The notes under the pieces were generated by a model. The model searched no databases and was not told the DNA's origin. It saw only the letters and a list, made by a program, of their open reading frames with translations. A DNA stretch of 64,000 nucleotides from Phenylobacterium kunshanense (GTDB lineage: Bacteria; Pseudomonadota; Alphaproteobacteria; Caulobacterales; Caulobacteraceae), in contig NZ_QFYS01000002.1 of assembly GCF_003254525.1 (NCBI RefSeq), positions 248,001 through 312,000 of the forward strand, written 5' to 3'. Positions 46,721 to 57,224 of this stretch are shown piece after piece (the stretch's first letter is position 1; each line of letters starts with the position of its first letter). A program made the translations under genes and the position numbers.

Positions 46721-49081
46721 CTAGAATTCCTTCCGGAACGTCGCGCCGTAGGTGCGCGGCGCGTTGGTGATGAAGCCATAGCGGGCTCGCAGGCCGCGCT
46801 CGCGGTCGATGGACAGCTTGGCCCGCTCGTCGCCCAGGTTGTTGACGAAGGCGGCCGCCTCCCAGCCCTCGCCGCGGACGCCGACCCGCAGGTTGACGAT
46901 CTCGTACGACGGCAGTTCCAGCGGGAAGATCAGGCTCGTCGCCGTTCCGCCGCCCACGTTGGGGAAGAGCGGCACACTGCGCGGATTGTTCTCCTGGTCG
47001 GAGATCTGCGTGTAGCGCTTGCCCACGTGCTGGAGGGTCAGGTTCGAGAACACCGAGCCGCCGTTGGACATCTCGCGCTCGTAGCCGACGCTGAACGAGG
47101 CCTGGAACTTCGGCACGGTCGGCAGGCGGTTGCCATCGCGCAGGCCCTGGATCGGCTGGCCGGCGGCGTCGAGCAGGCTCGAGGTCAGCTCGGCGTCGTT
47201 GTACGAGGCGGTCGCCGCGACGTCGAAGTTCTCGGTCAGGCGATAGCTGAACTCGGCGTCGAAACCGACCGACTTGGCGCTCTCCACATTGGCGATGATG
47301 CGCGAGGAGCAGCTGCCGGCGTCGATCGTGGCCTGCAGGTTGTTGATGTCGGCGTAGAAGCCCGCCAGCGTGAACTGGCCGGCGCCGCCGCCCAGCCGCG
47401 CCTTCAGGCCGGCCTCGTAGTTCCACACCGTCTCGTTCTTGAAGCTCGGCTGGGAGAGGCTGTTGAACGTCGCGAAGTCGGCCGGCGTGCAGAGCGGGCG
47501 GTTCAGCGGGTCGTTGATCCCCCCGAGGCGGAAGCCCTTCGACACCTGGGCGTTCAGGGTGATGTCGTCGGTCGCCTCATAGGCCACGATCACGCGCGGC
47601 GCCCAGGCGTCGGCCTTGGTCTTGCCCGGCACCTCGATGGTCTTGTCGGCGAAGATGCCGTCGAAGGTGAGCGTGCGGGTTTCCTTGTAGTCGCTCCAGC
47701 GCAGGCCGGCAGTCACGTCCAGGCGCTCGGTGACCGCATAGGTCGCCTCGCCGAACAGGGCGTACTGGCGCTGCTTGTAGGGGACCACCGAGTAATAGAG
47801 GCTGTCGGTCGGGGCGCGGTCGCTGGCGGTCGGAATGCCGGTGGCGGCGCTGAAGCCGACGACCCGCAGGTCCTGCGCGTAGTCGCGGTCGATGTCGGAA
47901 TAGAAGGCCCCGGCCACCCACTGCAGCGGACCGTCGCCGGTGGAAGACAGGCGGACTTCCTGGGTGATCGTCTTTACGTCGGTGGTGTCGTAGAGCGGCG
48001 CGTCGATCGTGTAGACCGCCTCCGGCAGGCCGATCGAGCCTCCGGTGATCGAGCCCGTGAGGGCTGTCGCGTCGCGCAGCACCAGCACGTCGCGGTCGGT
48101 GAAGCTGGAGATCGACGTCAGCCGCACGCCGTCGAAGTCGTACTGCAGCGTCAGGTCGGCGAGGAAGAACTCGTCCTCGAACTTCTCCTTGAGCTGGGTG
48201 TACTGCTTCAACCCGCCGAGCTGCACCCGCGGCCGGGTGGTCGTGAACTGGTTGCCGAGGATGTTGTAGACGTCGACCCGGTTGAACCCGTCGACGTCGA
48301 TCTTCTGGTACAGCACCCGCGGGGTGATCTCGAAGTTCTCGGACGGCTTGATCAGCAGGGCCGCGCGAACGCCGCGCCGCCAGCCGTCGTTGACGTCCTT
48401 CTCCACGCTGCCGTCCGGCTGGACGGCGTCGATGAAGCCGGCGAACTGCTCGTTATAGGCCGTCACGCGCAGGGCCATCTGCTCGTTGAGCGGCATGTTG
48501 ACCGCGCCCTTGAGGCTGTAGCCGACGTCGCCGCCCTGGACCTTGGCGGCGGTCGCTTCCACCACGCCCTCGAACCCTGCGGTCGTGGGCTGGTTGGTGA
48601 TGTAACGGACCGTTCCCGACAGCGAGCCGGAGCCATAGAGGGTGCCCTGCGGCCCGCGCAGCACTTCCACGCGGTTCAGGTCGAAGAGGTCGAGATCCGG
48701 CGTGAACAGCGACAGCGAGATCACCGACTCGTCGAGGTAGACGCCCACCTGCTCCTTCACGCCCGGCTGGTCGCGGACGATCTGGCCCGCCGAGATGCCG
48801 CGGATGGCGACCTGGCTCTGACCCGGGCCAAGGTTCTGGACGCTGAAGCTGGCGACGGTTCGCGAAAGCTCCTCGACATTGGTGACGCCGCGGTTGCGCA
48901 TCACCGCTTCGGTCTGAGCTGCGACCGAGAAGGGCACGTCGATCAGGGCCTCGTCGCGCTTGCGCGCCGTGACCACCAGCTCCTCGACGTCGGTTTCCGC
49001 GGCCCACGCGCCGGCGGGCAGCGCCATCGCCAGTGCCAGCGTGCTGACGCACGCGCTGAGCGCGAGTTTGTGTCGGGTCAT
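46721..49081 (-). CDS. TonB-dependent receptor
   Basis: A 786-residue outer-membrane protein: signal peptide (1-27), TonB box-like segment (ETDVEELVVTARK), plug domain with VEVLRGPQGTLYGSGSLSG, then a 22-strand barrel ending in Phe (FRKEF). Energised by TonB-ExbB-ExbD, it should import a large ligand. The substrate is unknown; Caulobacterales have many such receptors for glycans, metals and plant compounds. Its position upstream of the HupE cluster on the same strand suggests metal uptake. Confidence 0.93.
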   Translation of the reverse strand: MTRHKLALSACVSTLALAMALPAGAWAAETDVEELVVTARKRDEALIDVPFSVAAQTEAVMRNRGVTNVEELSRTVASFSVQNLGPGQSQVAIRGISAGQIVRDQPGVKEQVGVYLDESVISLSLFTPDLDLFDLNRVEVLRGPQGTLYGSGSLSGTVRYITNQPTTAGFEGVVEATAAKVQGGDVGYSLKGAVNMPLNEQMALRVTAYNEQFAGFIDAVQPDGSVEKDVNDGWRRGVRAALLIKPSENFEITPRVLYQKIDVDGFNRVDVYNILGNQFTTTRPRVQLGGLKQYTQLKEKFEDEFFLADLTLQYDFDGVRLTSISSFTDRDVLVLRDATALTGSITGGSIGLPEAVYTIDAPLYDTTDVKTITQEVRLSSTGDGPLQWVAGAFYSDIDRDYAQDLRVVGFSAATGIPTASDRAPTDSLYYSVVPYKQRQYALFGEATYAVTERLDVTAGLRWSDYKETRTLTFDGIFADKTIEVPGKTKADAWAPRVIVAYEATDDITLNAQVSKGFRLGGINDPLNRPLCTPADFATFNSLSQPSFKNETVWNYEAGLKARLGGGAGQFTLAGFYADINNLQATIDAGSCSSRIIANVESAKSVGFDAEFSYRLTENFDVAATASYNDAELTSSLLDAAGQPIQGLRDGNRLPTVPKFQASFSVGYEREMSNGGSVFSNLTLQHVGKRYTQISDQENNPRSVPLFPNVGGGTATSLIFPLELPSYEIVNLRVGVRGEGWEAAAFVNNLGDERAKLSIDRERGLRARYGFITNAPRTYGATFRKEF

Positions 49082-49218
49082 GGGCTTCCTCTCAACTGCA
49101 GCGAGAGTCGCTGCTTGTTCTTGCGGCAGAGGTAGCTACAAAACCGTCATATTCGCCAGAGAACGCGAGTCTCCCGGCGCGCCTTCGTCACGAACCGATG
49201 CGCCGCGGACACATATCG

Positions 49219-50013
49219 TTAATCGGGCTTAAGAATTTCCGGGTCTTTCAGCCGTTTCGGCCAGGCGCCGGCGTGGGCTTCGTCGACCGTTCGGACAGAA
49301 TCCGCCCCCCCGAGTCGCGTGGCCCAGGCGCGGGCGGAAGCGGGGGGGACGACCCCGTCCCGCTCGCCCAAAAGATGTCGCTGCGCCACGGGGAGGGGCC
49401 CCGCCGCCAAGGCCGCGACCTCGGGCGCCAGGTTCAGCGGAGACAGGCGCCGCGCGGAGGTCCAGGCCTGGACGTCCAGCGGGGCGGCGATCGTGACCAG
49501 CTCGGCGACGTCCGACCGTCTTCCAGCCAGCGCCGCGGCCATGACGCCACCGCCAGACCATCCCACCAGGCGCACCTGCCCCACGCCCGCGCTGCGCTTC
49601 AGATCGTCCACGGCTGCGTCCAGGGCCGCCAGCATGGGCGCGGAGAACCGGTCAGCGGTCCAGTCGCCAGGACGGCAGGCGGGGTCGCGCCCCCGGGTGA
49701 ACTGGCACGGTCGGGCCACCCATGCCCGCGGGCCGTCGGGCCAGGCGCGGGCGATGGCCAGGCCGATCGGGCGCGACGGCGTGGGGTCGGCGGTCGGCCG
49801 CCCGCCGCGGTCATGGGCCCGCCCGTCGCCTTCGATCACCACCGTCAGCACATGGCCCGGCGGCTGCGCGGCCGGCGTCGCCGTCGCCACGACCCGCCCG
49901 GCGGCGGACACATCACGGCGTGTCCAGCCGCCGCTCTCCAGCGGCGCGGTCGTGGCGCAGGCGACCAGCGGCAGGGCGACGGCGACTGCCGCCGCCGCCC
50001 GCAGCGGGGTCAG
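49219..50013 (-). CDS. Lipoprotein alpha/beta hydrolase, probable CTG start
   Basis: A 264-residue protein if begun at CTG 50013. The first 19 residues form a lipoprotein signal ending LVAC (C19), then an alpha/beta hydrolase domain with nucleophile motif GWSGGG. The first canonical start in frame is GTG 49911, which would discard the lipobox and 34 residues. The CTG overlaps the TGA of the upstream autotransporter gene (CTGA), as a coupled start would. His and Asp of a triad are plausible but not fixed. Confidence 0.75.
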   Translation of the reverse strand: MTPLRAAAAVAVALPLVACATTAPLESGGWTRRDVSAAGRVVATATPAAQPPGHVLTVVIEGDGRAHDRGGRPTADPTPSRPIGLAIARAWPDGPRAWVARPCQFTRGRDPACRPGDWTADRFSAPMLAALDAAVDDLKRSAGVGQVRLVGWSGGGVMAAALAGRRSDVAELVTIAAPLDVQAWTSARRLSPLNLAPEVAALAAGPLPVAQRHLLGERDGVVPPASARAWATRLGGADSVRTVDEAHAGAWPKRLKDPEILKPD

Positions 50014-51491
50014 AACCGCCCGCCGAGCGTGACCCCGAAGGTGGTCTCACGCTCGTCCTTCCGGGCGACGGTCGTGCTGACGCCCACGGCGAGGTAGCTG
50101 GCCGGCGTGACCGAGATCGAAAGGCCCGCGCCGATGCGGCCGTAGTCGTTGTCGGTCCCCGCCTCGTTGTCGAGGTAGTGGTCCCAGGCCGCGCTGACGT
50201 AGGGCGAGATGAAGTCGGTCCGGTAGAACAGCGCCGCGCCGGTCCGCAGGATCGACAGCTTGTTGTCGACCCGGTTGATCGCCCGCCCGGCGCTGTCGAC
50301 ATAGGCGTCGGTCTTGGAGTCGGACAGGAACAGCGAGGCGGTGGGCGCCAGCACCCAGTTGTCGGCCAGCTCGACCTGGCCATCCAGGGAGAGGGTCGCG
50401 AAGATCTGCTCCCTGTCGGTCTTCCCGCGCGAGCTGAGGATGCCGAAGGTGCGGTCGTTCTGGACGTCCTGGCCGGAATAGCCGACCACCCCGGTGAGCG
50501 CCCAGCTGTCGGCCAGCCGGAACGAGCCGTAGACGCCGCCGGTCCAGCCGTCGGACTCGTGCGCCGCCAGCGGACCGTCGATGTCCAGGTCGTTGTAGGC
50601 CGCGAACACCCCCACGGCCGCACCGTCGAAGGCGTAGTCGGCGCCGACCGCGACGCTGCGGGCCCAACCCTTCTGGTCACGGTTCGCCCGGTCGTCCTTG
50701 ATCCGCGAGCCGGTGGCGTTCACCCACAGGCCGATCGGCCCCTCGCCCTCGCCCGCCGACTGCCCGCGATAGCCCTCCAGCGATCCGACGCGGGTGAGGC
50801 CGGCGGAGAGGACCTGGTTGCGGGCGGCGATGAAGGCCTGGGCGAAGCCGGACGACAGCGCATCGCCGAGCAGGGCGTTGAGGAACTGGTCCGTCTGCAC
50901 AGCCGTGAGCAGCAGCAGGTTGCCCGTCGCCACCGTGATCACCGTGCCGTCGGGCGCGACCATGGTCGGCTGCGGCGTGACGGGCGTAACGGGCGTGGTG
51001 GGTGTCGTTGGCGTGGTCGGGGTGGTTGGTGTGGTGGGCGTGGTCGGCGTCGTCGGTGTGGTCGGTGTGGTGGGCGTCGTGGGCGTCGTCGTGCCGCTCG
51101 AGCCGGACCCCAGCGCGTCGGCGCAGGCGCCGCTGCCGGTGACTTCGCGGGTCTGGGCGTTCACCGTGCAGGTGAAGGCGACCGTCACCCCGCCACGAGT
51201 CACGTCCCCCGTATAGGTCTGGATCAGGCCATTGGTGGTGATGTTCGTGAAGTTCACCGTGGCCGGATTGCTGGTGTAGTCCGGCCCGCCCGTGATCGAG
51301 ATCCGCAGCGATGTCGGGCCAAGGATCGCGGTCTCGATCCGCGTGCCGTCCGGCCGGGTGACCACGGTGGTGCTGGTTCCGCCCGGTCCGACCGTGGTGC
51401 CGGTTCCCGGAATGGTCGTGCTCTGCGCCAGGGCCGAGCCGGCGATGGTGGCGGCGAACAGGCCTGCGGCGAGGCCAAGCTTATATTTCAC
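50010..51491 (-). CDS. Autotransporter-like outer-membrane protein with Thr-Thr-Pro repeat
   Basis: A 493-residue protein: signal peptide (KYKLGLAAGLFAATIAGSALA), a short beta-rich passenger (about 25-120), a Thr/Pro linker of 13 repeats, then a C-terminal barrel of about 270 residues ending in Phe (GGRF). GTG at 51491 is favoured because GAGGGGG lies nine bases upstream; ATG 51500 abuts it. The small passenger suggests that it is an adhesin or a surface display scaffold, but no adhesion domain is seen. Confidence 0.8.
   Translation of the reverse strand: MKYKLGLAAGLFAATIAGSALAQSTTIPGTGTTVGPGGTSTTVVTRPDGTRIETAILGPTSLRISITGGPDYTSNPATVNFTNITTNGLIQTYTGDVTRGGVTVAFTCTVNAQTREVTGSGACADALGSGSSGTTTPTTPTTPTTPTTPTTPTTPTTPTTPTTPTTPVTPVTPQPTMVAPDGTVITVATGNLLLLTAVQTDQFLNALLGDALSSGFAQAFIAARNQVLSAGLTRVGSLEGYRGQSAGEGEGPIGLWVNATGSRIKDDRANRDQKGWARSVAVGADYAFDGAAVGVFAAYNDLDIDGPLAAHESDGWTGGVYGSFRLADSWALTGVVGYSGQDVQNDRTFGILSSRGKTDREQIFATLSLDGQVELADNWVLAPTASLFLSDSKTDAYVDSAGRAINRVDNKLSILRTGAALFYRTDFISPYVSAAWDHYLDNEAGTDNDYGRIGAGLSISVTPASYLAVGVSTTVARKDERETTFGVTLGGRF
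50973..51089. repeat. 9-bp tandem repeat encoding (Thr-Thr-Pro) with two Val-Thr-Pro units
   Basis: Thirteen 9-bp units encode 11 TTP and 2 VTP tripeptides inside the autotransporter gene. Third codon positions vary between units, so the repeat is older than recent slippage, yet length change remains possible. It forms a stiff linker between the passenger and the barrel. Confidence 0.85.
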
Positions 51492-51600
51492 GAGAATCAT
51501 CCCCCTCGAGATCCAGGGGCGTCTCGTTATCGGCGCCGCGCGCGGGATTGATCCCCCGAATGGGGGTCCGGCGGTATTGCGACTTCAGTAAGGAAGCCGC

Positions 51601-51677
51601 TGGCGCACCCGACACGATTCGAACGTGTGACCTTTGCCTTCGGAGGGCAACGCTCTATCCAGCTGAGCTACGGGTGC
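51601..51677 (-). tRNA. tRNA-Arg (anticodon CCG)
   Basis: A 77-nt tRNA with 7-bp acceptor stem (GCACCCG/CGGGTGC), D arm, anticodon arm TTGCC-CTCCGAA-GGCAA with anticodon CCG, T arm with TTCGAAT, discriminator G and an encoded CCA. It decodes CGG. A GC hairpin (CCCCC-GAAT-GGGGG, 51553-51566) downstream may end its transcript. Confidence 0.95.
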
Positions 51678-51829
51678 GTCTTCAGCGGAGGCGTGTCTCT
51701 AGCCGAAAGGGCGCGTTCCCGCAAACGTCCATGCGCGGCATTTCAGGCGGGCAATTCGCGCGCGGGCGTTCGGGCTTAGGTTCCGCCACAAGAAGAGATA
51801 GAAGGACCGGTATGGTCCAGGGGGAAACC

Positions 51830-53746
51830 ATGCGCGTCTGGAAGCAGTTCGCCGTCGCGGGCGCGGCGGCGGCCGGCCTGGGACTGGCGGCGTTCGGAGT
51901 GGGCGGCCTGGCGAACGCCCAGGCCACCGACGAGGCGCCGCATCCCGGCAAGGCGGTCTACGATCAGGCCTGTGCGGCCTGCCACAACGCGCCGGAGCCC
52001 GGCAGTCGCGCCGCGCCGGTCTCGGCCTTGCGCAAGATGAGCGCCCAGACGCTGGCGGCCGCCCTGACCACGGGGGTCATGAAGCCGATCGGCGACGGGC
52101 TCGACCGCCGACAGATCCGCGACGTGGTCGCCTACCTAGCCGCGCCGGAAGGCCCGCAGGGCACGGCCTGGATCGACGACAACCGCTGCCCTGAGGGCCA
52201 GCGTGGGGTGGACCTTTCCGCCGCCCCCGCTCAGGTCGGCTACGGCGTCGACACCGACAACAGCCGCCGGATGACCGCCGCCCAGGCCGGTCTGGCCGGC
52301 AAGGCCGCCGCGAACCTGGAGGTCGCCTGGTCGTTCGTGTTCCCCCGCACGTCCGGCCTGCGCGGGCAGGGCGTGGTGGTGGGCTCCACGCTGTTCTACC
52401 CGGCGGGACAGGCCGGCTACGTCGTGGCGCTGGACACCAGGACCGGCTGCGTGAAGTGGGCGACCCCCGGCGGCGTGCGCGCCAGCCTGGCCTATGGCCG
52501 CCTCGGCAAGGACGGTCCGTGGGCGGTGGTCGGCGGCGACGGCGAGGGCAAGCTGATCGCCTTCGAGGCCGCCACCGGCAAGGTGGCCTGGAAGGTCGAC
52601 CCCCGCCACGACAAGACGGTCCCGCTGTCGGGCACGCCGATCTTCGCCGGCGACCGCATCGTCGTGCCGATCTCGGCCATCGACGTGGGCAACGCCATGC
52701 GGCCGACCTTCGAGTGCTGCAAGGCGCACGGCGCGGTGGCGCTGCTTGACGCAAAGGACGGCAAGGTCCTCTGGACCTGGCACACCATGGAGGACGCCAA
52801 GCCCCTGGGCCGCAAGAACAGCCAGGGCGTGGAGATGTACGGCCCGTCGGGCGCGCCGATCTGGTCCAGCCCGTCGGTCGACCTGAAGCGGGGCGTGATC
52901 TACGCCTCGACGGGCGAGAACACCTCGCCGCCGGCGACCGTCACCAGCGACGCCATGGTCGCCATCGACCTGAAGAGCGGGCAGCAGAAGTGGGTCTTCC
53001 AGGCCCTCGCCAACGACGTCTGGAACATGTCGTGCCCGGTGGGTTCGCCCACTGCGGGCCGGCGGCCGCCCGGGCCGAACTGCTTCTTCGCGGCCGAGGG
53101 GAGCGTGCTGCGTGACCACGACTTCGGCGGCGGGCCGGTCATCTGGCGTGGGAAGAGCGGCAAGACGCTCATCCTGGGCGGCCAGAAGTCGGGCGAGGTC
53201 TGGGCGCTGGAGCCGGCCACCGGCCGGAAGGTGTGGCGCATGCAGTTTGGCGAGGGCACGCCGCTAGGCGGCGTCCATTGGGGCATCGCCGCCGACGCGG
53301 CGCGCGTCTACGTCCCGATCGCCGACCCGAACGTGCCGCCGGAGAAGAACGCGGCTGGGCTCTACGCCTTGGATCCCCTCACGGGAAAGGTCCTGTGGTC
53401 CTGGAAGGCTGCGCCCGACTGTGACGGGGACGGCCGCAAGGCCCGCGTGCCCAGTTGCGCCGGGAAGTTCGGCATCTCGGCGCCTCCGCTGGTGGTGGAC
53501 GGCGCGGTGATCGTCGGCGGGCTGGACGGGCGGTTCTACGTCCTGGAGGCCGCGACCGGAACGCTGATGGCGACCTACGACACGGCCGTGCCGTTCCAGG
53601 GCGTGAACGGTCTGACCGGCGCCGGCGGCTCGATCGATGCGGCCGGGCCGTTCGCCGGCGACGGGATGGTGTTCGTCAGCTCGGGTTACGCCAGCTTCGG
53701 ACAGCAGGCGGGCAACGTGCTGGTGGCGTACCGACCGAGGCGCTGA
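51830..53746 (+). CDS. PQQ-dependent quinohaemoprotein (PVA-dehydrogenase-like)
   Basis: A 638-residue exported protein. Signal peptide (1-30), a cytochrome c domain with C48-A-A-C51-H52, then a beta-propeller of WxxD/G repeats (for example KVLWTWHTMED, KVLWSWKAAPD) typical of PQQ dehydrogenases, with a vicinal Cys pair (ECC). The haem-first order matches polyvinyl-alcohol dehydrogenase-like enzymes. It should oxidise alcohols in the periplasm. AGGGGG lies about five bases before ATG 51830; ATG 51812 is an alternative. Confidence 0.88.
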   Translation: MRVWKQFAVAGAAAAGLGLAAFGVGGLANAQATDEAPHPGKAVYDQACAACHNAPEPGSRAAPVSALRKMSAQTLAAALTTGVMKPIGDGLDRRQIRDVVAYLAAPEGPQGTAWIDDNRCPEGQRGVDLSAAPAQVGYGVDTDNSRRMTAAQAGLAGKAAANLEVAWSFVFPRTSGLRGQGVVVGSTLFYPAGQAGYVVALDTRTGCVKWATPGGVRASLAYGRLGKDGPWAVVGGDGEGKLIAFEAATGKVAWKVDPRHDKTVPLSGTPIFAGDRIVVPISAIDVGNAMRPTFECCKAHGAVALLDAKDGKVLWTWHTMEDAKPLGRKNSQGVEMYGPSGAPIWSSPSVDLKRGVIYASTGENTSPPATVTSDAMVAIDLKSGQQKWVFQALANDVWNMSCPVGSPTAGRRPPGPNCFFAAEGSVLRDHDFGGGPVIWRGKSGKTLILGGQKSGEVWALEPATGRKVWRMQFGEGTPLGGVHWGIAADAARVYVPIADPNVPPEKNAAGLYALDPLTGKVLWSWKAAPDCDGDGRKARVPSCAGKFGISAPPLVVDGAVIVGGLDGRFYVLEAATGTLMATYDTAVPFQGVNGLTGAGGSIDAAGPFAGDGMVFVSSGYASFGQQAGNVLVAYRPRR

Positions 53747-53750
53747 GGCG

Positions 53751-53774
53751 ATCCCTCCGCTGAAAAGGAGGGAT
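53751..53774. terminator. Terminator hairpin between convergent PQQ and dnaJ genes
   Basis: ATCCCTCC and GGAGGGAT form an 8-bp stem with loop GCTGAAAA in the 33-bp gap between the two stops. The U-run is weak on both strands. Confidence 0.55.
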
Positions 53775-53779
53775 GATCT

Positions 53780-54943
53780 CTACGCCTGGCCGGTCACGCT
53801 TTCCCAGAAGCGCTTGGCCTTGCCGGTGAAGCCGGCAGACTTCGGGTGCTGGGCCTCGCCGCACAGGCCGGCGAGTTCCCGCATCAGTTCCTTCTGGCGC
53901 GCGGTCAGGCGGGTGGGTGTCTCGACGAACAGTTCGACGACCAGGTCGCCCCGCTCGCGGCCGCGCAGCGAGGGCATGCCACGGCCCTTCACTCGGACCA
54001 TCTTGCCGGTCTGGGCGCCCTCGGGCACCGACACGGTGATCTTGCAGTTCCCGTCGCAGTTCTCGCCGCCCAGCAGGCAGGGCGCTTCGATGTCGCCGCC
54101 CAGGGCCGCGATGCACATCGGCACCGGCACGGTGCAGAGCAGGTCCAGGCCGTCGCGCTCGAACAGCTCGTGCGGCTTCACGGAAATGAAGATGTAGAGG
54201 TCGCCGCGCGGCCCGCCGCGCAGGCCCGCGTCGCCTTCGCCCGCCAGGCGGATCCGGGCGCCGTCGTCGACGCCGGCCGGGATACGGACGGCGAGCGTCT
54301 TCTGCTTGCGGATGTGACCTTGGCCCCGGCAGTCGCTGCACGGGTCCATGACCATCTGGCCCGAGCCGCCGCAGCGCGGGCACGCCCGCTCGATGGAGAA
54401 GAAGCCCTGGCTGGCCCGCACGCGACCCGCGCCGTGGCAGGTGGTGCAGGTTGTCGGGCTGGTGCCGGGCTTCGCGCCCGAGCCGTCGCAGGTCTCGCAG
54501 GTCAGGGTGACGGGAACGTCGATCTCGACCTCGGCGCCGGCGTAGGCCTGCTCGAGGGTGATCTCCAGGTCGTAGCGCAGGTCGGACCCGCGGGCCGGAC
54601 CGCCGCGCTGCTGGCGTCCGCGGCCGCCGAACATGTCGCCGAAGACGTCGCCGAACACCTCGTTGAAGATGTCGTGGACGTCGTGGAACTGGCCGCCCTG
54701 GGCGCCACCGAAGCCACCCTGGCCGTTCACCCCGGCATGGCCGAAGCGATCGTAGGCCGCGCGCTTCTGCGGATCGGAGAGGACCGAATAGGCCTCGTTG
54801 ATCTCCTTGAACCGGGAGGCCGCGTCCTCGCAGCCGCCGTTCCGGTCAGGGTGGTGTTCCATGGCCATCTTACGGAACGCCGCCTTCAGGCCGGCGTCGT
54901 CGCAGCCACGTTCCACGCCCAGGATCTCGTAATAGTCCCGCAT
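53780..54943 (-). CDS. dnaJ: Chaperone DnaJ
   Basis: A 387-residue co-chaperone that stimulates DnaK ATPase. The J domain has HPD at 31-33, a Gly/Phe-rich region follows (GGFGGAQGGQF), then four CxxCxGxG zinc motifs (CETCDGSG, CTTCHGAG, CPRCGGSG, CSDCRGQG) and the substrate domain. It follows dnaK after 170 bp that contain a large hairpin. Confidence 0.97.
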   Translation of the reverse strand: MRDYYEILGVERGCDDAGLKAAFRKMAMEHHPDRNGGCEDAASRFKEINEAYSVLSDPQKRAAYDRFGHAGVNGQGGFGGAQGGQFHDVHDIFNEVFGDVFGDMFGGRGRQQRGGPARGSDLRYDLEITLEQAYAGAEVEIDVPVTLTCETCDGSGAKPGTSPTTCTTCHGAGRVRASQGFFSIERACPRCGGSGQMVMDPCSDCRGQGHIRKQKTLAVRIPAGVDDGARIRLAGEGDAGLRGGPRGDLYIFISVKPHELFERDGLDLLCTVPVPMCIAALGGDIEAPCLLGGENCDGNCKITVSVPEGAQTGKMVRVKGRGMPSLRGRERGDLVVELFVETPTRLTARQKELMRELAGLCGEAQHPKSAGFTGKAKRFWESVTGQA

Positions 54944-55059
54944 GAGACGTCAGACGCTCGAAAAGCTGTTGGAATTGAAGTGGGTGGGCCCCCGCCCGGG
55001 CGCAAGCCTTAGCATTGGCCGGGCGGGAGCCTCCAGTCCCGCGTGGAGGGCGGCGACGT

Positions 55060-55106
55060 CCCCATGGCCCCTCTCATCGCACCGGGTCGGATGAGGGGCC
55101 ATGGGG
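55060..55106. promoter_or_regulatory. Large intercistronic hairpin between dnaK and dnaJ
   Basis: CCCCATGGCCCCTCTCATC (55060-55078) pairs with GATGAGGGGCCATGGGG (55090-55106) through 17 bp with a two-base bulge and an 11-base loop. It begins eight bases after the dnaK stop. No U-run follows, so it may attenuate or protect the dnaK mRNA and lower dnaJ expression rather than end transcription. Confidence 0.7.
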
Positions 55107-55113
55107 CGCGTTG

Positions 55114-57021
<1,908 letters not shown>

Positions 57022-57164
57022 AGCCTAGGTCTGCTCGCTCCTATTTGGCGGACGCCGCGGATGGGCCTTCTAATGAAGCACCCGGGAAAATGCGACGCCC
57101 CCGGTTCGATGAACTCCCCGCCTGGCACCGCTTTCCGTTCGCGTCGCCCGGCGTTCGAGTGCCG

Positions 57165-57192
57165 ATATGGGGAAATTCGAGGGGGCCGCAAG
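57165..57192 (-). promoter_or_regulatory. Sigma32-like heat-shock promoter of dnaK
   Basis: On the minus strand CTTGCG (-35) and CCCCATAT (-10) are 14 bp apart. The -10 matches the RpoH consensus CCCCATnT, and the -35 matches four bases of CTTGAA. It gives a leader of about 135 nt. No CIRCE element is visible. Confidence 0.6.
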
Positions 57193-57224
57193 GGCAAAGC
57201 CCCCAATCGTGACAGGGACATTGG

